Positions 21,778 to 33,748 are shown, counted from the stretch's first letter. The stretch: DNA of 64,000 nucleotides from Calonectria ilicicola (GCA_020809705.1 CP085825.1:5828001-5892000), one strand, 5' to 3'. Notes: generated from the letters alone by a model not told the origin. Made by a program: numbers and translations.

Positions 21778-22600
21778 TCAGCACGCACAGCTGTCTTTTG
21801 CTGCAGCATCCTTGGAGCTCCCAAGATTTACTCGCTGCTCCTCTCCTGCTCTGGAGGCTCCGGCCGCAGCTCCGGCTCCTCGGGTGCTCTTTAAGGATGT
21901 CTCGGGGATCGCATTGGCGATGGCAGTGAATACCTCTGTGACGTTGTGGCCACTCTTTGCACTGGTCTCGAAGAATAGCAGACTTTCCTCCTCAGCGTAT
22001 GATTGAGCCTCAGCTGTTGAAACTTTGCGCGCATTGCCCGAGTCATCGCCGTCCTGCCCATCCTCATCCTCGGTGGCGGCACTCGAGTCGTTGGCCAAAT
22101 CAAGCTTGTTACCGACCAAGGCGATGACGATGCCGGGCGAGGCCTGTCGTTGCAATTCAGCGACCCAGTGCTTGGCCTTGACGAGGGAGGTGGGTTTGGT
22201 GAGGTCGTAGACGACGAGGGCGGCTTGGGCGTTTCGATAGTACATGGGCGCAAGGGATGCGAATCGCTCCTGTCCAGCGGTATCCCAGATTTCGAACTTG
22301 ATTGTTCTCGTGGGGAGATTGCACTTCTGGGTCAGGAAGGCCGCTGCAGCGCGAGTTAGCGGCGATGCGAGAAACGGGAAGGCCGGCAAGACATACCACC
22401 AATAGTAGGCTCCTTGTTTTCTTGGAAATCATTGTTGACGAATCGTAGGACGAGAGAAGACTGTTGCGAGTGTGAGCTTCTTGGTTGGAGATGACCACCC
22501 GATATGCTCTGGGGATGGTCGCTACCTTTCCGACGGCGGCTTCGCCTAGTAGCACCAGCTTGACGCTGCTGCTTGGCTTGGGAGTATTTGAATCGGCCAT
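21778..22600 (-). CDS. VPS21: Rab5-type small GTPase (Vps21/Ypt51)
   Basis: Three exons, 22600-22526, 22460-22397 and 22343-21778, give 234 residues. The first splice joins the P-loop GEAAVGK to SSLVLRF. The second supplies the switch I region ([19 protein letters not shown]). DTAGQERF (switch II), GNKLDL (G4) and ETSAKSG (G5) are intact. The [13 protein letters not shown] block and the effector region point to the Rab5 subfamily. The protein ends DSCAC, a CxC motif for double geranylgeranylation. An acidic insert of about 25 residues ([20 protein letters not shown]) separates G4 from the next strand. Family role: early endosome fusion and vacuolar protein sorting on the cytosolic membrane face. 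Introns are 65 and 53 nt with GT-AG ends. Confidence 0.95.
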
Positions 22601-23217
22601 GGTCGGCTGCGAGGCGGGGATAATACGACTTCGAGATAAAAGGATCGACTGTTGAAGATGGCGATATGGAGCGATGCGGAATTAAGCCGGTGGAGGTCGT
22701 GGGAGGAGCAGTCTGCTGTCGGCAGTTAAAGTTGAGGTCGATGTAGCAGCGGTAGAGGCAGAAGCATAAAGCCTGTGGCAGTGGCGGTGGTTGGTCGATG
22801 ATGACGAGGCCGGGGGCGTTATAGCGCTAAACGTCAAGGCAGCTGGAAAACCCAGGGAAGAAGGTACGTACTCCAAAGCATCACATCACTTGCCTTGGAA
22901 GTCTTCCTATGATTGGCCTAAGTCCTAGGCCGGGTTCATCATCAGGCCTGTGGCTTGTGGCTGGTGGCGGGGCATGTTTCGGCAAAATATAGCGCCGGAC
23001 CCGGCTGCTCCCCGCCAAAATTTCCAACCGGCAGAAAAAAAAGTGTAGCAGAGCTCACAGAGGCCTGCAGATTGGGTCGGTCGACAACATCCTTTGGCTG
23101 CTTATTTTTTAATGGCCATTTCTTTTCCTTCTTTTTTGACACCAGTATTTTAGTTAAAGCCTCGGATTGACAACTGGGTTCAAAATCGATTTACGCTCCT
23201 CGTCGACCCTCGCAACA
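22601..23217. promoter_or_regulatory. Divergent promoter region of VPS21 and KRI1
   Basis: The two start codons are 617 bp apart and point outwards, so both promoters lie here. A frame at 22682-22876 (minus) is low complexity and rejected. No specific factor site was assigned. Confidence 0.55.
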
Positions 23218-25161
23218 ATGGGGAAAGCCGTCATGGATCCCGAGCGCGCAAAGCGCGCCCTCCTCGACGACAGCGACTCAGAGGCAGAAGGAGGGGCACC
23301 AATTGCTGGCGACTTCAAAGTAAACCAGGAATTCGCCCGTCGTTTCGAGCACAACAAGAAGCGCGAGGAGAGGCAGAGATTGGAAGAGAAGTTTAAGAAG
23401 ACGGGAAGGGTCCCTGGCGATGGCGACGACGAAGATGACTCTAGCTCTGACGAGAGTGAGGATGAAGATGGGTTTCTTGCGACTGAGGACCTCGACGCCC
23501 AAATTTCTGCGACCCTCCAAGCTATCCGCAACAAGGATCCCAAGGTCTACGACAAGGATGTTACTTTTTACAAGGAAACAGATGATAACTCAGCCACCGC
23601 CGACAAGGAGAAGAAGGAAAAGCCCGTGTACCTACGAGATTACCACCGCGAAAAGCTGCTTGCTGGTGATGCTGGCGCATCTGACGACGAGGATGAGGCC
23701 CCACAAACCTACGACCAAGAGCAGTTTGCGCTCAAGAAGTCGATTGTGTCTGAGATCAACGCCGCCACAGCTGGTGATGGCTCCGACGACGAAGATGGAT
23801 TTATCAAACGCAAAGAGCCAGCCAAGGTTGATAGCGATGGTGTTCACCCTTCGAGGAAGGTAAAAAAGACCATCACCGAACTGGACGTTGCTGGTGCCGA
23901 TAAAAACCCTGAACACTTTTTGTCAAATTTCATGTCTGCTCGTGGTTGGGTCCCTCCGGACGGATCAAACTGGAAAGCGTTCGAATCCGACGACGATGAC
24001 GGTGATGATGGACGAGCGGATGAGTTTGAACAAGCATACAACTTGCGATTTGAGGATCCTGAGAAGAGTAACGAGGTTCTCCGATCATATGCTCGAGACG
24101 TCACCAATGCGAAGTCTGTAAGAAGAGAGGAGAAGAGCGGTCGTAAGCGCCAGCGAGAGCTAGAACGTGAAAAGAAGGAGGCCGAAAAGCAGGAGCGACG
24201 CGATGAGAAGGCCCGGCTCCGAAAGTTGAAGCTTGAGGAGGCGCAGGAGAAGCTCCACAAGATCAAGCATGCTGCAGGTAGTGCGGGTAAGGAACTGAAG
24301 GACGAGGACTGGATGAAGTTCTTGAACGACGCTTGGGAGGATGACAAGTGGGAGGAGGAGATGCTAAAACGATTTGGCGAAGATTACTATGCGCAAGACG
24401 ACATTCCTCCAGTATCGGACGACGATGAAGACGAGGATGGCGCAGAAAAGAAGAAGAAGAAGCATCCCAAGAAGCCAACCTGGGATGATGATATTGACAT
24501 CAAGGATATTATCCCCGACTTTGAAGACGAAGAGGCAGCACCTGAAATTAAACTCAGCGATGCTGAAGATGATGCCGAAGACGATGACAATGAGGACGAA
24601 GATGATCGACCCTCAAAGAAGCGCAGGACAGCAGATCACAAGCGCACCCGCCAGGAGACACAAAAGAAAGCTCGTCAGGAACGCTCCAAGCTTGAGGCAC
24701 TCGTCGACTCCAAGCTCGAGTTGTCCAACCACGAGCTCCTTAGCAAGCCCTCTCACGCGGCATTCCGCTACCGCGAAACCTCCCCTCAAGCTTTCGGCAT
24801 GACGGCCCGCGACATCTTGCTTGCGCCCTCAGACAAGGACCTCAATGAGTTTGCTGGCCTAAAGAAGCTCGCTTCTTTCCGCGACGAAGAGAAGAAGCGT
24901 CGCGACCGAAAGAAGTTTGGCAAGAAAGCTCGCCTGCGCCAGTGGCGCCGCGAGGTGTTTGGTACCGAGTTCGAGCGCACTGGGCCTACCTATGGCTTTG
25001 AGCGCCTCATTACCGAGGAGGACGTGGCGGCTGCAGGTGGCATCATCGAGTCCAAGGAGAAGGACAGCAACATTGTGGGCGAGGTTGGCGAGGCGAAAAA
25101 GAAGAAGAGAAAGAGGTCCAAGGGCAACAAGAGCGCGGCCGCTGCTGTAACAGAGGATTGA
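23218..25161 (+). CDS. KRI1: Ribosome biogenesis protein Kri1
   Basis: A single exon of 647 residues. The start at 23218 (MGKAVMDPERAKRALLDDSD) is the first ATG in a frame that is open further upstream. The sequence alternates acidic (DSDSEAEGG, SSDESEDEDG, many D/E runs) and Lys-rich helical segments. The N-terminal family block (GDFKVNQEFARRFEHNKKRE) and the C-terminal Kri1 block (AFGMTARDILLAPSDKDLNE, then GLKKLASFRDEEKKRRDRKK) are clear. In yeast Kri1 binds Krr1 in the nucleolus and is required for 40S subunit assembly and 18S rRNA processing. The Lys-rich end (KKKRKRSKGNKS) is a likely nucleolar signal. It diverges from VPS21. Confidence 0.95.
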   Translation: MGKAVMDPERAKRALLDDSDSEAEGGAPIAGDFKVNQEFARRFEHNKKREERQRLEEKFKKTGRVPGDGDDEDDSSSDESEDEDGFLATEDLDAQISATLQAIRNKDPKVYDKDVTFYKETDDNSATADKEKKEKPVYLRDYHREKLLAGDAGASDDEDEAPQTYDQEQFALKKSIVSEINAATAGDGSDDEDGFIKRKEPAKVDSDGVHPSRKVKKTITELDVAGADKNPEHFLSNFMSARGWVPPDGSNWKAFESDDDDGDDGRADEFEQAYNLRFEDPEKSNEVLRSYARDVTNAKSVRREEKSGRKRQRELEREKKEAEKQERRDEKARLRKLKLEEAQEKLHKIKHAAGSAGKELKDEDWMKFLNDAWEDDKWEEEMLKRFGEDYYAQDDIPPVSDDDEDEDGAEKKKKKHPKKPTWDDDIDIKDIIPDFEDEEAAPEIKLSDAEDDAEDDDNEDEDDRPSKKRRTADHKRTRQETQKKARQERSKLEALVDSKLELSNHELLSKPSHAAFRYRETSPQAFGMTARDILLAPSDKDLNEFAGLKKLASFRDEEKKRRDRKKFGKKARLRQWRREVFGTEFERTGPTYGFERLITEEDVAAAGGIIESKEKDSNIVGEVGEAKKKKRKRSKGNKSAAAAVTED

Positions 25162-25974
25162 TTACTTGGGGTTTTGTATTTACGTTAACTTTGGGGGGGA
25201 TTTTAGTGAGCGGGACACCAAACGCGCTTCACTATCGTTGTCATGTACTACATTGGGCGTTCCATGTCGGATTTAATCACCGTTTGGGGCTTCTTATAGA
25301 CCAGGCGGGGCTGTAAGAAGGATGACCGAGAAAAGAAAAGCTTGTTGATATTTGAATCAAAGAAACCAGTGCATTTCATTTGCCGCGTTGACCCTTCACA
25401 GGGGTACGGGATGGGTAAAAAACCGACCATGCCTCCAGATTGACTAAATTACATGTACCACCGCCATCATTTGATGTATACAGGATACACTCCCTACGTT
25501 TATCTAATACCATCGAGTCCTCCTTGTCCCACCCTGCCTTAATGTTCAAACCTCGCCACCCGTGGTGTGGCGCGATGAATATGGTCATGATAAAACAATA
25601 AATAAATAAACCACCATTTCCTAGCCGCAGACCGAGGTATCCAGAAAAAGCGCTTGAATGAATTGATGAGGTAAAGGAAAAAAAAAAAAAAAAAAAGAAA
25701 AGCCAAAAAAGAAAATGGTAATATCTCATGTGCATCATCGGAATAGGGATGATATCAGAGATATATACCAGCCAAAATGGATGGCTTTCATGGGATTTGA
25801 TTTTGGCACTCGTCAACAGACCGCTGTGCCCCAAACTCTTTATTCCAGTTTATATCCCAAAGAGTAAATGTTGAATTCATTTGCCCCCTCTTTGTTTTAT
25901 GGTCGACGCGCTTTCAATAGCCGTTTGTTGTGTCGATTAACATACACTGAACTAGACCATGTACTTAGTCCTTT
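25162..25974. other. Convergent 3' region between KRI1 and the Zn2Cys6 gene
   Basis: No gene is supported. It includes an A19 run at 25678-25696 and AT-rich 3' flanks. A minus frame at 25376-25834 owes its length to the homopolymer and is rejected. Confidence 0.5.
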
Positions 25975-28900
25975 CTAAGGACCGTGTTGTAGTCCGTTGA
26001 GAGGGTTTGGCGTTGTTAAACCGCTTCCTCCTCCTCCATTGAACATAGCTGCAAAGGGGTCGACATTGTTGACGCCGAGGCCCATGTCTTGGGACATCTC
26101 AGGGGGTTCCAAGTTGAACGGCATAAACCAAGCTGACGATGCCGCCTCCTGACCGTCAAAGTTGGCACTTCCATCCACTGCACCCGGGACCTGTCCATCC
26201 ATGCCCCCTTTAACACTAGCCCGGCGACCTTGGGGTCCTCGAGCAGTCTGGGCCCCCGCAGCCATGCTGTCCCAGTCAACCCCATCCATCATGTTTGGTC
26301 CTGCATTCATATTGTCCGCAGCATCCATCGAGTACTCGCCGAAAAAGGGCTGACGATCAAGTGGCTGGAGCGAACCGTTGGCTTGCTGACTGAGATTCAT
26401 AGCGAGTAAGTCCGGAGGAAAGAAAGGCTGGACATGAGCGTGATGAGGGAAACCAACGTTAGCGGGGCTAAGAGGTGATATGGAGTTGTTGAAAGAAGTC
26501 TGCGAATGTGGAACACCAAGAGGACTGAATCCCGTAGGCCCGCGGGCTTGGCCATTGACAGCCCCAGAGAACCTACGTTGCTGCTGAGGCCCAACACCTA
26601 GCTGATCGGAGGGCGTTTGTCCAAGCTCGGGGTTGGACATGGATTCAAGCTGTTGCTGCCCTTGCTGAACACTAGTGTTGCTCTGTTTTTTGGAGATGGA
26701 CTTGCGCTTTGCTGCTGGCCCACGGGCGGTCCCGTCTCTTGCCTCCATGTTTTGGGACGGAGATAATGTTGACATGAACTCCTCCACAGATTGCAATTCT
26801 GGTTTTGCCTCCAATACGCCATCTGCTCCGTGATCTTTCTTTTTGTAGACAGCAGGGTCCATAAACTCGGCGTCGGAGACACCGTGGGGATATCGGTTGA
26901 ACCAGTCACCGTACTGCAGGATGGACATCTGGACGGTGGCATCATTCGTAACCTGACCATTTCGGGCTGAGTCAAGCGATTTTCGATACTGTGATCGTAC
27001 TTCCTCAACCATCCAATGGAACATTCCCCAGTACTTCTTCATCTTGTGCAAATACTTGACATTGGTGGTCAGATTGGCTTCCGCAGTTGGTTTCATGGAT
27101 GCATTTCGACACACGAGGCCAGCAATATGAACAGATGTCGAGGAGAAGGCACAGTATCCTGCAAATGGTGCTGAGACGAATTGTCGTAATCGCTCAGACT
27201 CCTTAAGTATATCGGATATTCGATTAGCCGCTGCCACCATTTTCGCACTAGTATCTGCCAAGAATTCCTTGGAAGGACCGTCCAGTGACCGCACTTTTTG
27301 TGCTGCATTCAAGGCCGCACGATTGAGAAAAAGGATGTTGTGTTGTATGCAAATGTGCATGAAGAAAAACTGCGCCGCGGTGTTTTCAGTTTTGTGCACT
27401 TCGACATTATCTGAGGAATACCTCATGGAAGGGCTCAGGGTCAACTCGAAGTTTTCAACGCCGTGAAGGAGTTTTGAGTAGTGGGACTCGGGATCCCACA
27501 TTGGGTGAGCGTCCATCTCTTTTCCGCCTTGATTAAGATAGTTGACTATCTGTCCCCAGATAGCGATAGCCCGTATCATGAATGCCGCAACTCCCATATT
27601 TTCTTTTGCATCAGCAAGCTGCCCATCATCCGGCGATGCAGGGCGGAGAATCTGGTGATCAAGCGTCTCGGTAGGAGCGGGCATGTCCAATTGGAAATAT
27701 CTCTCCTTGATCGGTAGAGGGATTTGAATCGTTTCCTCCCTGATGAACATGGGTCGATCTGTTCCCGATGAGTTGAATCGATCCATGAGAAAGCAAGCCC
27801 ACATGATTCGTCTTCGGATCTCACGATCTGTAGGGCTAAGCGGCGTCTTTTTCCCTGTTCTTCCTGTGGGGTCATAGTCGAGATCCCGATGTAATTGGAG
27901 AGCAAAAGCCATTCGTATCGCCTGTCCACCAAGAGCCCAACTGCGTCCTCCTTGGCATGTGCCAAACTCATGGAGTCCAAGAATTAGAAGACAGGTTAAA
28001 ATAGTGAGGTTTGGCCACTCATATCTTCTGGTACAGATGTCTCGCGCCTGAGAAGCCCACTCTTCACCCCGTAAAAATTGAGGTGTTGAAGAGTTTAGCT
28101 GTGGGTTGGTACTGAAACGAGCCGCAACAGCACATACAGAGAGGATTAGAACAGGCGGCAATGTGTTGTTTCTGGAATAGTTAGAAAGGGTCGTTCAAAC
28201 ACAGGACTTGCATGACTCACTTTAGCTTTCGCATGTAGCTAGGTTTGTGCAGTAGGTGATAAGACTGGCCATAGACGCTATCAAAGAATACCTCGGCGAG
28301 ATGCTCTTGTACTTCCTTAGTAGGTAAGGACTCAGAGCCCTCGTGTAATAGCTTGTTTTCTTCTTCTTCCTGGACTTGAAGAGAATTCGGTCTATCGTCG
28401 CCGACAATCTTTGACTTGGAAGGAGCTCTAGCCCAAGCATCAAGCTCTGGACCGAAAGCTTCATCAGCGCCACGCTTTTTCGTACCGCCCTTGGTTGTCG
28501 GCAGCGCGCCTGGCACAGGCGGCTTGACCACAGCTCTGGTAATCATGGCGGTGGTATCTTGCTCCGACTTGGGAATTACCTTGATGATGCGCTCTTCCAT
28601 ACGTTTAAGCCGTTTATCCAACATGGCCATATAATCTGTCCGCGGCGCTGCCTTGCGTGTCGTGACTTTGTAGACGCAAGGGATTCGCGATCGTAAGCAG
28701 TGCTTGCAGGCAGGCTTCTCTCCCGAACAACGAATTTTCTTACGGCGACAAGCGATGCATGCGAGCGGGAGGCGCTTGCGCTCCTTTCCGGCCTTAGTTT
28801 TTAATTCGCTCCACGCGGGTGCTGCATCTCCTTTGTCTTCTTTTCCTTTCCCGCCTAAATCAGATCCATCAGCTCGACGATGAGATGCTAAGCCAAATTC

Positions 28901-29302
28901 GTCTGGTACTGAGTCCTCGAGAGAGTTTGCCATGGGGGAATTTCTGTCGTGGGCGGCATCTGAGATGTCTCTCGAGTGGTCCGTGGCGGATGGCGCAAAT
29001 GTGACTCCACGAGCTCGAACGGGACGGGGGTGGTCCATGGCTGTGGCAGAACGGTGTTGTGTGAAAGTGTCGGTGGGCTGGGTGACATTGGTTTGGTCGG
29101 CTAACGGGAGGAGAGGAGGTTGATTGGGGAGGGTCGCGAATGGGAAAGAGAAGTCATTAAATTGGGAAGCGTCCATCAAGGCAGCGTCGTGTGGCGGAGG
29201 ATTTGAATTGGGGGTGTCGTGGAAAAGTTGAGTGCGGGAGTCGAGAGGCTGATGGGCATTGCGAAATTGGCGAGGATCCAAGTTGCCGCGACTGGGCGAC
29301 AT
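25975..29302 (-). CDS. Zn(II)2Cys6 transcription factor with fungal-specific regulatory domain
   Basis: Two exons, 29302-28221 and 28171-25975, joined by a 49-nt intron with a CTAAC branch site, give 1,092 residues. The binuclear zinc cluster occupies residues 182-209 with spacing CX2CX6CX6CX2CX6C (C182, C185, C192, C199, C202, C209), followed by a basic linker and a predicted coiled coil (DYMAMLDKRLKRMEERI). The middle homology region spans about 370-700 and includes LQLHRDLDYDPTG and RRRIMWACFLMDRF. The last 350 residues are Q/N/G/P-rich, as in activation regions. The start at MSPSRGNLDPRQF is chosen because the upstream in-frame codon is not followed by conserved sequence. I do not recognise a named orthologue, so target genes are unknown. 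A gene desert lies upstream. Confidence 0.9.
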
Positions 29303-29473
29303 GGCTTTGCCGAAGCACCTGGAATTGTACGTCTCTTCACCAGCGTCGAAGGGGTGGCGAATCAATCGTGGTGGCTGGCTAATGGAGCAGAGGTAAACTG
29401 GCACTGAGCCGGTGATGACTTGGGGTCACTGTACAGGAGGATGGGGAAGCGACACAAAATTGGGAGGTCTTCA

Positions 29474-29489
29474 TAGGTAGGTAGGTAGG
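29474..29489. repeat. (TAGG)4 microsatellite
   Basis: Four tandem TAGG units lie about 170 bp upstream of the Zn2Cys6 start codon, in its leader or promoter. Confidence 0.85.
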
Positions 29490-30877
29490 CCAGGTCGCCC
29501 AGGACTGTGCGCTGCGGGTTGTGGAGGGCGGAGTTCTGGAGGCAAATGGGGAAGCGTCGGCGTCGGGTATGTATGCTGTGTTCAGCACGCACCTCCCCGC
29601 ACTGAGGCTGGGGCGACGGACTAGGTCCCTGTTGGTACAATGCAGTTGCTGACAAGAAAATTTGAGGGCGATGTTTCGTGGCACGCTGGAATAGAATTCG
29701 CTTCGCGAGGTTGAGCGGCAGAGAGAGAGCCCCAGATGACAGCGAATTGTTCAGAATGCCAGGAAACCGAGTTGATGACGACGTAAAAGGTTGTAAGAGA
29801 GAAAATTAGAAGGAAAAGACGGGAGGTTCGGGATGGGCGACAACAAGCCGTCGAAACTGGGGTTTAAGGCTCCATGGTGGAGACAACACCGACCGGATAG
29901 AAAAACAGTGAGTGCGATAGGCCGGGGTTCACGGCCGCGGCTTGCGATTGTGGGGTAAAGAAACGCCTACGTTTTGCTGGCGTCGAGCAACGAGGGAGTC
30001 CTGGCCAGCCGCCCGACGCCGGCGAATGGTTGAGGAAGGGTGTTGCCAGTACATAAGAGTGGCGGAGGACAAGGGGGGTGTGCTGGCTCGGGCGCCCCCG
30101 GTTCCCAGCGTGTGGGTGGTAGTAGTTGTGGTGAAAAACGAATGCAGGTTGGTCATTCATCGTTATGCGCGTGTGCGAGGCTGCGTGTACTTGTGCATCC
30201 GTGTATATAAAAAGGTCGCACGAAGGCCAGACCGTTGTCTTGCGGAATACTGTGCAACGAGAGGATACCGGCTTCCACAACGACCACGCCGTGACAATAA
30301 TAATAACGGGCGTCAAGGGGAGGAGGCGGCACAGGGGGAGAGCGAGGCCCAGCGCCAATGTCAATGCCTACGCGAGCGCGTATGAAGAAGTTGTGCCAAG
30401 ATATTTTGTCTTCTCTGGATGTCTACCTGCGGCCCGGGGCCAGAGCAGAGGCCGGCCCGGGTGTGGATGGCCGGTGTGGGTGGCCGAAAAGCTAGGGTGG
30501 CAACGGCGAAGACAAGTAAGTGGGTGAATCTTCTTACCTGCCTAAGCCAAGAAGCAGCCTCCCATTCTGGTTCTCCGAAGGGAGCCTAGACCTGTAGCTG
30601 TCAAAAAACAGCCCTAGCTGTGGAGGGGCACGGTGAATTCTGGATCTTTTGTGTCACCACGGGTTGGAAATTGCCTGAGGCTAAAACACTGATTAGTTCC
30701 CTGTCCTACCCAACCTTTCCTGCCGTGGCAAGAACGATGTGATGTTGGTTGGGGAAGAGTAGATGCGGTCTTCCTACGTGCCTACCGCTCCCTATACTAC
30801 CACTGTGGTGTACACCGGTCGTCTGTACCAAAAACAGTTGATTAGGCAGGACGTCCGTCCGTGCCCCTTCCCATTCC

Positions 30878-30894
30878 TTTTTTTTTTTTTTTTT
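30878..30894. repeat. T17 homopolymer
   Basis: Seventeen T in a row, followed by mixed sequence, in the gene desert. Confidence 0.85.
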
Positions 30895-31783
30895 GCTTTT
30901 TCTGGAAGCGAGAAACCTCAAACCCAAGCGGAGGGAGGTGATGCCGTGGTCCACCACCACCACCATCACTATTGGATTAACAGAGCAAGTTATGCAGGTG
31001 GGATGTGGGATGCATTGGTGGCTCTTCGCTTTTCCTAGTCACGATGGACTGCATTCAATCACAGGGAGAAAAAAACCCGCTCACCGCGCCCCTATACCTC
31101 CTGACTCATACGAAACATCACATTATACAATAGATGCATACATATCACACTGCAGACGTCCAATTAGGCGAACTAGCCAGTGTTTTCGCCAACCGTCAAT
31201 GGCCATCTGCGTCGACCCTCTTCTCGATCCCACTTTGCCTGTGCCGATCAGGCTTGAAGGACCACCCCCCAAATGCCAAAAGCAATTCCATGATTCACCT
31301 CCGCCCGCTCCCCCCTGCGCTTATCCATTGTGGGACGGTTACAGTACACACTCCTCAGCTATGAGGCCAGCAGGCGAATCACATTTATCCGCCTAAAGTG
31401 CACATCATTTCTCGAGTTTTCCGTGTGCAGACATCGCTAGTGATCAGCATAAATAAACTCAATCGGGATGAGGAGCGACATCCGCAGGCAGGGTTCTGCA
31501 GTCTAGAACCTACTCTACCCGAGCCCATGATATTGGGTACATATGTACTTGGTCGGTACTAGCATCCGGAATAATTCGCTCGCGCCAGGAGGAGCTATTG
31601 CGCAATTCTGGAGTGGGAAATTAAACCAAGGCTTGTGCTAGAGTCGCGTCCCTGTATGACAGGCCAAGGGTTCCACGAGATGGGGGTCGTTGCTTAGAGT
31701 TTCTGCCGTTTGGAAGTTGAAAATCGAAACCTGGACGCAGCCACCACACACAACTCGGAGCACCCCGTTGACTGCAAGCCACC

Positions 31784-31799
31784 CCTTGAAAGATTGTGC
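31784..31799. repeat. Third occurrence of the CCTTGAAAGATT motif
   Basis: CCTTGAAAGATTGTGC matches the core of the hairpins at 21116 and 32686, but its left arm is degenerate (CACC instead of ACAAT). It may be a fragment of the same repeat. Confidence 0.4.
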
Positions 31800-31903
31800 T
31801 TCTGTGACTTGTTCACCTTGGAAGCCACAAAACTGGAGTGCCTCAAAACATCGATTTGATGACAAAAAAAACGAGAGAATACGAAGAAGGGGGGGAAACC
31901 CGC

Positions 31904-31928
31904 AAAAAAAAAAAAAAAAAAAAAAAAA
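31904..31928. repeat. A25 homopolymer
   Basis: Twenty-five A on the plus strand, preceded by a G-run (31889-31895). It falls between the two repeat-motif occurrences of the desert. Confidence 0.85.
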
Positions 31929-32685
31929 GAAGGAAAAAAACCACACCCTGGTTTATACCTGCTTCTTTTTTTAAAACTTAATTTTAATATATTTATATCA
32001 TATGTCTAGGAGAGAAAAATATCGCTTGTGTTGATCAGTCAGTCGGGGTCCTGGAGAAAAACATAGCTATGGGTAAGTGTGAGCCAAGATCCCCCGCCCA
32101 TTGCCCTCAAATCGCATCTTCGAATGTGGGCAAGCGGATCGCCTCATGCATGCTTCCTTGTCACCATGTCAGGATGCAAGGTTATCCGCCCTGTCAGTAT
32201 CCATGCTCAACGCATTCTGCGGCCCCTAGTCCTAGACAAGCGGCAATGAGCAAAAGCAAATGACATGCTCCCTAAAACAAAGCAAAGAGTAATTTCTCGG
32301 AAATGCCTGACAAGGCTTGTTCGGGGCTTGGGCTGGATTGGAGAACTGGATTTTAGGACCCGCACTGAGGGTTCAAGGCGCTTCTATGCATGCATTAGCA
32401 GCCTGATTGTATCCCGTCCCGAGTCAAGGATGTGTTGACCCGAGAGATGGAGTGGATCTTGGCTGCCAGGCAGGTATTGACTAGATTGGACATAGGTCAT
32501 AATTGTAATGCTCAACATGCTTCCGTGTCACGTGGTCTCGTTTCTTTTTCTTGCACGCTTTCCCAAAGCGACTGCACTAGGCGCCGCCTCAGCCAGGGGG
32601 TCAGATCAGTTATGGATTTACCACATTGCCGATACACCCTAGCCATCGAGGCCACGCCAAGGGCCAGACCTACATACAATACCGT

Positions 32686-32843
32686 ACAATCCTTGAAAGA
32701 TTATGCCCCTAACTAAACCCACTCGGAGTATTCTAGAATTAGAGCTAATGCTGATTCAGCCTCCAATGCATATCCCTTCTGACCATTTTTCTCCCTTTCC
32801 TTCTTTTTTATAGTAAGTTCTCAGGACTATCTTGAGCAGTGAC
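32686..32843. repeat. Diverged dispersed repeat, copy 2
   Basis: It starts with ACAATCCTTGAAAGATT, identical over 17 nt to copy 1, with one mismatch in the hairpin arm (GATTAT). It ends with a block at 32818-32843 (GGACTATCTTGAGCAGTGAC) that matches copy 1 at about 20 of 25 positions. The context before the hairpin (ACATACAATACCGT) is also similar to copy 1. Confidence 0.5.
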
Positions 32844-33748
32844 AAAGTACGTACAGTGAAGGGGCAAGTAAGAGTTAGAATAATAATAAAAAATAAAAAA
32901 TAAAAAGAGGGGAAAAAAAGGATGGGGTGGAATTTTCCGAGTTGATACCCCGTAGTGACTTGACTTGAATATTGAGCGGGCACCTCGCGAGTACTTCCCT
33001 CTGGTCCAATTCCATGATTTCTCTTTTCTCTCAACGCGAAACTCGGCATTTCTCAAAGCCAATATGCCATATGACGGGAGCTAGTGCTAGGGATGGTGGC
33101 GATAAGAGCCCTCAGTATTGTGACCTATCCCAAACCATCCCATCTCTCGGCTGAGCGTCAAGGCCCGCCTATTTTAGATGCGACCCTAGGCACGAGGGAC
33201 GAGATCTTGCGTAGCTGAATGAACAGGACGACTCCGCAGCACAGCTTCCATCACCAGCATCCCCGGTCGACAAAGGTGGCTAGCTTGCCTCAGCCTTGGG
33301 TGCACGTCCCCGTGACCATGTAGCCGACTGGCTTGGGGGTAGAACAGGGCCACGAAATGTGCACCGCAGCAGCAGCGAGGGCGCGCACACGTCGTCTAGA
33401 CGGCTGACAATGACGGCGGCTGGCCTCAACCATGGCTTTTGCGGGCAATCGGCCAATCCAATACGCAGCCACACGGCGGCCGGGGATGTCACGGGCCTCT
33501 GTGAATTTTCAAACTCAGATGCAATGCTGCCGTGCGAAGACATTAGTCCCTCAGGTGGCGTTACTCGTCGCTTGGGTGGTGGGCGCCCGTCGTTTGCCTC
33601 AACGGGTGTTGCAGGGCGGGACCTGCGACTCTGCACCGCAACGTAGGCTGCGCGCTTGCGCAATATGTTTGGTGAGAATGGAGGGTTCACACGGCCAGTG
33701 GAAGCCACAAAATTAGCCCCGACCGAGTCTCATTTGCGCAGGAGGGAT

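Noticed and set aside
23167..23217. Upstream extension of KRI1
   Set aside because: The frame opens on TTG, the first ATG at 23218 has a good context and gives the family start.
25376..25834. 152-codon minus frame in the KRI1 3' region
   Set aside because: Its length depends on the A19 homopolymer, and it lies in convergent 3' flanks.
25975..29302. Assignment of the Zn2Cys6 gene to XlnR or another named regulator
   Set aside because: The zinc-cluster text differs from what I recall for XlnR and I cannot run a search, so no name was given.
31638..31946. Frames containing long Phe or Lys runs
   Set aside because: They exist only because of the A25 tract and lack any conserved text.
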